NCBI RefSeq assembly: GCF_900113085.1
Contig: NZ_FOOC01000002.1
Coordinates: forward strand, 1 to 64,000
DNA: 64,000 nucleotides
Source of the DNA: Fontimonas thermophila
GTDB taxonomy: Bacteria; Pseudomonadota; Gammaproteobacteria; Nevskiales; Nevskiaceae
Direction of reading: 5' to 3'
Shown: piece by piece, positions 58,480-64,000 of the stretch
How the letters are laid out: every line of letters begins with the position of its first letter
How positions within the stretch are numbered: position 1 is the stretch's first letter
Translations under genes and position numbers: made by a program
Notes under the pieces: model-generated
What the model was told of the DNA's origin: nothing
The model's database searches: none
The model's input: the letters and a program-made list of their open reading frames with translations, nothing else

Positions 58480-60102
58480 ATGTCACCGACCAGCACGCCC
58501 GCCTGGCAGGATCTGCGCCGGCATGCCGCCCGCCTCGCCGAGGTGCATCTGTCCGCGCTATTCGCGCGGGACCCGGCGCGCGCGCAGCGGTTTGCTGCCG
58601 AAGCCTGCGGCCTGTATCTCGATTACTCCAAGCAGCGTATCGATGCCGGTGCGCTCGGGACATTGCTGCATCTCGCCGAGCAGCAGGATCTGGCCGGTTG
58701 GCGGCGGCGCCTGTTTGCCGGCGAGCCGGTCAATCACACCGAGCAGCGTGCCGCCTTGCACATGGCGCTACGCGCGCCCCGGGGTGTGTCGTTTGTCGCC
58801 AATGGCTGTGAGGTGTCGGCTGCCGTTCATGCGGTACGCGATCGGATGTATGCCTTTGCCGCAGCCGTGCGCAGCGGCGAGCGCCGTGGCGCGCGCGGTG
58901 CGCGTTTCGAGGCCGTCGTCAACATCGGTATCGGCGGTTCGGATTTCGGTCCGCGCATGGTGTGCGCGGCACTGGCGCCGCAGATCGACGGGCCACGCCC
59001 CTGGTTCGTCGCCAATGTCGATGGCGCCGAGTTGCACGATACCCTGGCGCGCCTGCGGCCGGAAACGACGCTGTTCATCGTCACCAGCAAGACGTTCTCG
59101 ACACAGGAGACACTGGCCAACGCCCAGCGTGCGCGCGAATGGCTGGTCGCCGCACTGGGAGAAGCGGCGGTGTCCAAGCATTTCGTCGCCGTATCGACGC
59201 ATGCAGCCAGGGTTGCAGCCTTTGGCATCGATCCGGCCCACATGTTCGAATTCTGGGATTGGGTTGGTGGACGCTACTCGGTGTGGAGCGCAGTCGGGCT
59301 GAGCATCGTGCTCGCCTTGGGTCCGGAGCGCTTCGACGCCTTGCTCGCCGGTGCACATGCACTCGACCGGCATTTTGTCGAGGCACCAGCCGAGCGCAAT
59401 CTGCCGGTGTTGATGGGTCTGCTCGGCATCTGGAACACCCACTTCCTCGGCTGCGCAAGCCAGGTCGTCGTGCCGTATGCACAGCGGTTGGAGCTGTTCT
59501 GCGGCTGGTTGCAGCAGCTTGAACTCGAATCCAACGGCAAGGGTGTGAACCGGGCCGGACTGCCGGTCGATCATGCAACGACGCCGGTGTTGTGGGGCAG
59601 TGTCGGTACCAACGCCCAGCATGCCTATTTCCAGATGCTGCATCAGGGGCCGGCCGTGCATGCGGTCGATTTCATCCTGCCCGTCGAGGCCGGGCATCCC
59701 TATCCGGAAATGCAGCGCATGCTGGTTGCCAACTGTCTCGCCCAGTCAGCGGCGCTGATGCGCGGCAAGACGGCGACCGAGGTGCGTGCCGAGCTCGCAG
59801 CCCAGGGGCTTGCCGGCGAGGCGCTCGACGCCGCGGTGCCGCATCGTGTATTTCCGGGCAACCGGCCGAGCAACACCTTGCTGTTGCCGCGCCTCGATGC
59901 CTATCACCTGGGTGCGTTGCTCGCGCTCTACGAACATCGCACATTCGTGCAGAGTGTGATCTGGGACATCAATCCCTTCGATCAGTGGGGCGTCGAACTG
60001 GGCAAGCAGCTCGCGCAGCAGATTCTCGATCCGGCGCGTATCGAGATGATGGATGCTTCGACGAAGACCCTGTACCAGCGCATCGGGGCGATGAATCACT
60101 GA
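58480..60102 (+). CDS. pgi: Glucose-6-phosphate isomerase
   Basis: Pgi interconverts glucose 6-phosphate and fructose 6-phosphate. From ATG 58480 the protein has 540 residues (549 in E. coli) and its start (STPAWQDLRRHAARLAEVHL) aligns with the family; an ATG at 58432 is also possible. GIGGSDFGPRMV, TSKTFSTQETL, the PGI signature DWVGGRYSVWSAVG (Arg265) and FDQWGVELGK are intact. However, where rabbit and E. coli enzymes have the catalytic Glu of GEPGTNGQH this protein has GSVGTNAQH (Ser374), and the His before LLANFLAQ-type sequence appears as Gln412. By eye these are active-site positions, so activity should not be taken for granted. Its end overlaps the convergent queG by seven bases. Confidence 0.92.
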   Translation: MSPTSTPAWQDLRRHAARLAEVHLSALFARDPARAQRFAAEACGLYLDYSKQRIDAGALGTLLHLAEQQDLAGWRRRLFAGEPVNHTEQRAALHMALRAPRGVSFVANGCEVSAAVHAVRDRMYAFAAAVRSGERRGARGARFEAVVNIGIGGSDFGPRMVCAALAPQIDGPRPWFVANVDGAELHDTLARLRPETTLFIVTSKTFSTQETLANAQRAREWLVAALGEAAVSKHFVAVSTHAARVAAFGIDPAHMFEFWDWVGGRYSVWSAVGLSIVLALGPERFDALLAGAHALDRHFVEAPAERNLPVLMGLLGIWNTHFLGCASQVVVPYAQRLELFCGWLQQLELESNGKGVNRAGLPVDHATTPVLWGSVGTNAQHAYFQMLHQGPAVHAVDFILPVEAGHPYPEMQRMLVANCLAQSAALMRGKTATEVRAELAAQGLAGEALDAAVPHRVFPGNRPSNTLLLPRLDAYHLGALLALYEHRTFVQSVIWDINPFDQWGVELGKQLAQQILDPARIEMMDASTKTLYQRIGAMNH

Positions 60103-61175
60103 CCGTGCGCGGCCGACTCGCCGTGACGGGCAAGTGCCCAGTGAACGTGTTCACGCACGACTGCATCGGGATGCGTAGCGCGGGCTCGGAGCGCGGCGAC
60201 CACCTCTGCCGACGTCGGCGCATTGCCCAGCGCCACCGCGAGATTGCGTAGCCAGCGCGTATAACCGGTGCGTCGCAAAGCCATGCCCTCGGTGCGCGCC
60301 AGCCACTCGGCCTCACTCCAGGCGAACAAGTCGACCAGGCGGGCGGCATCGAGTCCGTGACGCGGCGCGAAGTCCGGTATGGCGGACAGTTGCGCGTGCC
60401 GGTTCCAGGGGCACACGAGCTGGCAGTCGTCACAGCCGAAGATGCGATTGCCGATCAAGGGCCTGAGTTCGAGCGGAATCGGTCCGTGATGCTCGATCGT
60501 GAGGTATGAGATGCAGCGGCGGGCGTCGAGCTGATAAGGCGCGACGATGGCCTGCGTCGGGCAGATGCGCATGCAGGCGCTGCAGCGGCCGCAGGCGTTC
60601 TCGACCGCCGGCGTCCGCGGCGGGGGCAGCGGCAAATCGGTGTAAATCTCGCCGAGAAAAAACCACGAGCCGGCTTCGCGATGCAACAGCAAGGTATGTT
60701 TGCCGATCCAGCCCAGGCGTGCGTCGCGGGCCAGCGCTTTTTCCAGCGCGGGTGCGCTGTCGCAGAGCACCCGGTAACCATGCGGCGCGATGGCCTGTTC
60801 GATCCGTTGCGCCAGCTTGCGCAAGCGTGCGCGCACGACCCGGTGATAGTCGCGCCCGAGTGCGTAGCGTGAGATATAGGCACGCGTGCCATCGGCCAGC
60901 ACCTGCGCCGGATCGGCCGCTTGGGCGCTGCGGTAGGGCAGGCGCGCGCTGATGACACTGACCGTACCCGGCTGCAGGCGCTCGGGCTCGACGCGCAATG
61001 CCGGGTCGCGCGCCATGTAAGCCATGCCGCCATGACGGCCCTGGGCGAGCCAGGCACGCAGATGGGCGTGGTCCTGATCGAGTTCACGCGTCGAGACGCC
61101 GGCATCGGAGAAACCGAGCTCGCGCGCCCATTGCACGATACGTGCAGGCAACTCGTGATCCAGAGCCGGATTCAT
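60096..61175 (-). CDS. queG: Epoxyqueuosine reductase
   Basis: QueG carries out the last step of queuosine formation in tRNA using cobalamin and two [4Fe-4S] clusters. From ATG 61175 the protein has 359 residues; GTG 61193 would add six. CDSAPALEK near 138-146 has the catalytic Asp, LGWIGKHTLLL and SWFFLGEIYTDLPL follow, and the clusters are bound by CGRCSACMRICP (Cys195, 198, 201, 205) and CDDCQLVCPWN (Cys248, 251, 255). The C-terminal part is HEAT-like. It is divergent from nnr, the order seen in E. coli (yjeS/yjeF). Confidence 0.95.
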   Translation of the reverse strand: MNPALDHELPARIVQWARELGFSDAGVSTRELDQDHAHLRAWLAQGRHGGMAYMARDPALRVEPERLQPGTVSVISARLPYRSAQAADPAQVLADGTRAYISRYALGRDYHRVVRARLRKLAQRIEQAIAPHGYRVLCDSAPALEKALARDARLGWIGKHTLLLHREAGSWFFLGEIYTDLPLPPPRTPAVENACGRCSACMRICPTQAIVAPYQLDARRCISYLTIEHHGPIPLELRPLIGNRIFGCDDCQLVCPWNRHAQLSAIPDFAPRHGLDAARLVDLFAWSEAEWLARTEGMALRRTGYTRWLRNLAVALGNAPTSAEVVAALRARATHPDAVVREHVHWALARHGESAAHGQ

Positions 61176-61200
61176 CGGGGTCGCCGCAGACACGGCGCTC

Positions 61201-61206
61201 TATACT
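61201..61206 (+). promoter_or_regulatory. Candidate -10 box of nnr, nearly leaderless
   Basis: TATACT lies 9-15 bases before the ATG at 61216, so a start about seven bases downstream would give almost no leader. No clear -35 is seen and the nearest ribosome-site-like sequence is absent. Confidence 0.4.
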
Positions 61207-61215
61207 GTTGTGACG

Positions 61216-62688
61216 ATGCAGGATATCCGGACCCGATTGTACGTCGCCGAACAGGTGCGCGCCCTCGATCATCGCGTGATCGCCTCTGGTATCGATGGCT
61301 ACGCACTGATGCAACGCGCGGCCGCCGCCTGCTGGCGTGCACTGGTTGCGCATCATGGCGTGCCGCGCCGGATCGTCATCGTCTGCGGGCCCGGCAACAA
61401 CGGCGGCGATGGCTATGAGATCGCCCAACTGGCGCAGCGTGCGCAGGCAACGGTCTGGGTGTATGCCGTCGGCGGAGTGCCGCAGCGTGGCGAGGCGGCG
61501 CGTGCCTATGCAGCCTGGAGTGCTGCAGGCCACGTCGTGGCGCCCTGCCCAGCGGTGCTGCCGGAGTGCGACTGGGTCATCGATGCGCTCCTCGGGACCG
61601 GGTTGTCGCGCGCGCCGGAGGGCGCAATCGCCGCTGCCATCGCCGCGATCAACGCGGCGCGGATGCGCGGGGCGCGGGTGCTCGCCGTGGACGTGCCTTC
61701 AGGGCTCGATGCCAGCCGTGGGCATGCGCCCGGAGCCTGCGTGCAGGCCGATGTCACCGTGAGCTTCATCGGCAACAAGTTCGGCCTGTGGACCGGGCAA
61801 GGGCCCGATTGCGCCGGACAGCGGCTGTTCGACGATCTGGGAATCGACCCCCGGTTTTCCAGCGAGCTGGTACCAGTTGCCGAGTTGCAGGATGAAGCCG
61901 AACTGGTCCGGCTTGGGCGCCGTGCCCGCGGCGCGCACAAGGGCGACTTTGGCCACGTGCTGATCATCGGAGGCAATCGCGGCATGGCAGGTGCCGCACT
62001 GCTCGCCGGGCGTGCGGCGCTGCGCAGCGGTGCCGGGCTGGTCAGCCTGGCGACCCGCCCCGAGCATGCCGCGGCACTGACGGCGGCGCAGCCGGAGCTG
62101 ATGGTTCACGGGGTGGATACCGGCAATGCGCTTGATGCCCTGCTTTCGCGTGCAGACGTCGTGGTCTTGGGGCCGGGGCTCGGTCAGGACGAGTGGGCGC
62201 GGGCGCTGTTTGCGCGCGTACTCGCGAGCGACGCCGCCTTGCTGCTCGATGCCGATGCGCTGAACCTGCTCGCCCGCACGCCGCGGCACCGCGAGCACTG
62301 GATCCTGACGCCGCATCCAGGTGAGGCGGCGCGGCTGCTGCAGTGCTCGAGCGCGCAAATCCAAGCCGACCGGCTCGGCGCGCTCGCCGAGCTGCAGCAT
62401 CGCTACGGCGGCACCATCGTGCTCAAAGGGGCGGGTAGCCTCGTCAGCGGCCCGCCGGTCAGTGTCTGTCCGTACGGCAATCCGGGCATGGCGGTCGGCG
62501 GGATGGGCGATGCGCTCACCGGTATCGTCGCCGCACTGTGGGCTCAGGGCCTCGAGGCACCGGTGGCCGCGCGGCTGGGCGTGCTTGCGCATGCTTGTGC
62601 CGGCGATCACGCCGCCGTCGCGGGCGAGCGTGGTCTGTTGCCGCAGGATTTGATCGGGTGTCTGCGCACTGTGCTCAATCCATCATGA
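61216..62688 (+). CDS. nnr: Bifunctional NAD(P)H-hydrate epimerase / ADP-dependent NAD(P)H-hydrate dehydratase
   Basis: This repair enzyme returns damaged hydrated NAD(P)H to the normal form. The 490-residue protein joins an N-terminal YjeF_N epimerase (VCGPGNNGGDGYEIAQLA near 60-80, DWVIDALLGTGLSRAP, and DVPSGLDASRG) to a C-terminal ribokinase-like dehydratase (KGDFGHVLIIGGNRGMAGAA near 240, LGPGLGQDEWAR, LDADALNLL, LTPHPGEAARLL, KGAGSLV and GNPGMAVGGMGDALTGI). ATG 61216 is preferred to GTG 61210. Its stop overlaps the tsaE ATG, as in E. coli. Confidence 0.95.
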   Translation: MQDIRTRLYVAEQVRALDHRVIASGIDGYALMQRAAAACWRALVAHHGVPRRIVIVCGPGNNGGDGYEIAQLAQRAQATVWVYAVGGVPQRGEAARAYAAWSAAGHVVAPCPAVLPECDWVIDALLGTGLSRAPEGAIAAAIAAINAARMRGARVLAVDVPSGLDASRGHAPGACVQADVTVSFIGNKFGLWTGQGPDCAGQRLFDDLGIDPRFSSELVPVAELQDEAELVRLGRRARGAHKGDFGHVLIIGGNRGMAGAALLAGRAALRSGAGLVSLATRPEHAAALTAAQPELMVHGVDTGNALDALLSRADVVVLGPGLGQDEWARALFARVLASDAALLLDADALNLLARTPRHREHWILTPHPGEAARLLQCSSAQIQADRLGALAELQHRYGGTIVLKGAGSLVSGPPVSVCPYGNPGMAVGGMGDALTGIVAALWAQGLEAPVAARLGVLAHACAGDHAAVAGERGLLPQDLIGCLRTVLNPS

Positions 62689-63155
62689 ATGACCTTATCC
62701 GTTTGCTCGACGCAGCCCATACCGAGGCGGTGGGCCGTGCGCTGGCCCACATTCTCGAGGACCGGCCGGGCGCCGTGATCTATCTGGAAGGAGAACTGGG
62801 AGCCGGCAAGACCACTTTGGCGCGCGGGTTTTTGCGCGCGCTGGGGGTGACCGAGCCCGTCCGCAGCCCCACTTATACCCTGCTGGAACCCTATGCCATC
62901 GGCATGCGCAGCGTGTTGCACATGGATCTGTACCGGTTGCGCGATCCGGCCGAGTTGTGGGAGCTGAGCCTCGACAGCTATCCGCCCGAGCGCACGGTGT
63001 GGCTGGTCGAATGGCCGCAGCGCGCAGGGGATTCGCTTCCGACTCCCACGCTGCGGTTACAGCTCGCGCACGACGGCGCGCATCGGGTTTTGCGTATCGG
63101 CGGAGAGAGCGCGCTGGTCTGCGCGCTATACCGAACTTTGCAGGATCTAAATTAA
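62685..63155 (+). CDS. tsaE: tRNA threonylcarbamoyladenosine biosynthesis ATPase TsaE
   Basis: TsaE is the ATPase partner of TsaB and TsaD in forming t6A37 in tRNAs that read ANN codons. The 156-residue protein has the Walker A motif EGELGAGKTTLARG near 34-47, followed by the VRSPTYTLLEPY block and the HMDLYRLRDPAELWELSLD segment with the Walker B-like Asp. The ATG overlaps the nnr stop (ATGA). The next gene, an amidase, is the same neighbour as in E. coli. Confidence 0.95.
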   Translation: MNDLIRLLDAAHTEAVGRALAHILEDRPGAVIYLEGELGAGKTTLARGFLRALGVTEPVRSPTYTLLEPYAIGMRSVLHMDLYRLRDPAELWELSLDSYPPERTVWLVEWPQRAGDSLPTPTLRLQLAHDGAHRVLRIGGESALVCALYRTLQDLN

Positions 63156-63194
63156 AAAGATGCGATATCTTGATGTTTGTACGGGAAATGCATC

Positions 63195-63223
63195 TTGCTT
63201 TTGCAGGTGATACCGGTTAATTT
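63195..63223 (+). promoter_or_regulatory. Candidate promoter of the amidase gene
   Basis: TTGCTT (63195-63200) and TAATTT (63218-63223) are 17 bases apart in an AT-rich 94-base gap after tsaE. The leader would be about 20 nt before the ATG at 63250. Confidence 0.45.
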
Positions 63224-63249
63224 CCGTCCAAACCGTTCGGGATTTGGGC

Positions 63250-64000
63250 ATGCGTTGGGCTTGGGCCGTCGCACTCATGCTGATGGCGCCGTGGGTCACG
63301 GCGGCGGAGCTGCGCGAGCTGCGGCTCTGGGAAGGCCCCGAGGCGACCCGTGTCGTGTTCGATCTCGACGGAGATGTCAAGCATGCGCTGTTCACCCTGT
63401 CCGATCCCGACCGCGTGGTCGTGGACATCGAGGGCCTGGATCAGCGTGCGCTCGCCAGACTCAATGCCGTCACCGGCAAGGGTGTGGTGGCGCGTGTGCG
63501 CAGCGCCCAGCGTGGGGATGCCATGCGCGTCGTCTTCGACGTCAATCAGCCGGTATTCGCAACCGGTTTCGTCCTGCCGCCGAGCGCCGATTATGGTCAC
63601 CGCCTGGTCATCGATCTGGCGTCGCCACAGCCAACGCAGCCGCCGGCTGCCGGATCGGCCGAGCAGGCGAGGGGCGCCCCGCCGCGCGATGAAACCATCG
63701 TCGTGGCCATCGATGCCGGGCATGGCGGGGAAGACCCGGGCGCGCGTGGCCCCAGCGGCTTGCTGGAAAAGGATGCCGCACTGCGCATTGCGCGCAAGCT
63801 TGCCAAACTGATCAACGATACGCCGAACATGCGCGCCGTGTTGACGCGCGACGGCGATTACTACGTGGGCTTGCGGGAACGCGTCAACATCGCCCGCAAG
63901 CACCAGGCGGATCTGTTCGTGTCCATCCACTGCAATGCCTTCACCCGCCGCGACATGCGCGGTAGCGCCGTCTATGTGCTCTCCGAGCGCGGCGCCACCA
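63250..64000 (+). CDS. amiB: N-acetylmuramoyl-L-alanine amidase with AMIN domain (3' end outside window)
   Basis: This periplasmic enzyme cleaves the sugar–peptide bond of peptidoglycan to separate daughter cells. ATG 63250 starts a short signal peptide (MRWAWAVALMLMAPWVTAAE), giving 250 codons to the window edge. An AMIN domain (about 20-125, LWEGPEATRVVFDLDGDVKH) that targets the septum is followed by a zinc amidase_3 domain with AIDAGHGGEDPGARGPSG, KDAALRIARKL, and SIHCNAF, which hold His, Glu and His ligands. The symbol amiB is by position after tsaE; AmiC is the other option. The missing C-terminal part may carry LysM repeats. Confidence 0.9.
   Translation, partial: MRWAWAVALMLMAPWVTAAELRELRLWEGPEATRVVFDLDGDVKHALFTLSDPDRVVVDIEGLDQRALARLNAVTGKGVVARVRSAQRGDAMRVVFDVNQPVFATGFVLPPSADYGHRLVIDLASPQPTQPPAAGSAEQARGAPPRDETIVVAIDAGHGGEDPGARGPSGLLEKDAALRIARKLAKLINDTPNMRAVLTRDGDYYVGLRERVNIARKHQADLFVSIHCNAFTRRDMRGSAVYVLSERGAT

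Overview
This window looks like chromosomal core DNA of a GC-rich Gram-negative bacterium, most likely a gammaproteobacterium. The evidence is gene order: map–glnD–dapD divergent from rpsB–tsf–pyrH–frr–uppS–cdsA–dxr–rseP–bamA–skp–lpxD–fabZ–lpxA–lpxB–rnhB–dnaE–accA–tilS, then pyrG–kdsA, eno–ftsB–ispD–ispF, pcnB–folK–panBCD, and queG divergent from nnr–tsaE–amidase. These are classic gammaproteobacterial neighbourhoods. The lpx, kdsA and bamA genes show an outer membrane with lipopolysaccharide. Placement near Xanthomonadales/Nevskiales is a guess; no rRNA is present.

Layout. 1-290: edge of an IS3-family insertion sequence and repeats next to the promoter of an animal-type class I fructose-bisphosphate aldolase. 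1.5-8.1 kb, minus strand: map, glnD, dapD, dapE and a YheT-like hydrolase (lysine/peptidoglycan precursor synthesis, nitrogen sensing, N-terminal Met removal). 8.2-31.6 kb, plus strand: a long cluster for translation (S2, EF-Ts, RRF), UMP kinase, isoprenoid carrier and phospholipid synthesis, envelope stress protease, outer-membrane assembly, lipid A, replication, fatty acid synthesis, tRNA-Ile lysidine, CTP and KDO8P. 31.7-34.3 kb: a secreted M4 (thermolysin-type) metalloprotease on the opposite strand, splitting the usual kdsA–eno pair. 34.5-37.3 kb: enolase, FtsB and two MEP-pathway genes. 37.4-41.4 kb: a DUF1329 gene interrupted by one in-frame amber codon, DUF2505, DUF2970 and a DUF885 peptidase-like protein. 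41.4-45.4 kb: mutS divergent from a class II DAHP synthase.

45.4-52.5 kb is the most accessory-looking part: a ZIP-like/ArsP-like fused membrane protein, two FimV-like proteins (one lacking the N-terminal half) and a membrane-bound PAS–GGDEF–EAL protein whose two catalytic signatures are both degenerate. FimV and a degenerate GGDEF-EAL protein (FimX) both act in type IV pilus systems elsewhere, so a pole/pilus or c-di-GMP link is plausible. 52.5-64 kb: tRNA-Glu(CTC), pcnB, folK, panB, panC, panD (with a 20-bp direct repeat in its leader), a TIGR02466-type 2OG-Fe oxygenase, an Hsp20 with a near-consensus sigma-32 promoter, pgi, queG, nnr, tsaE and the start of an AMIN-domain amidase cut by the window edge.

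No CRISPR array, rRNA, prophage or complete mobile element was seen. No wholly new system could be demonstrated. The best leads are the amber-interrupted DUF1329 gene, the FimV-like/FimX-like locus, the ZIP–ArsP fusion, the structured rpsB leader, the repeats before panD and the altered active-site positions in Pgi. All alignments and motif calls were made by eye.
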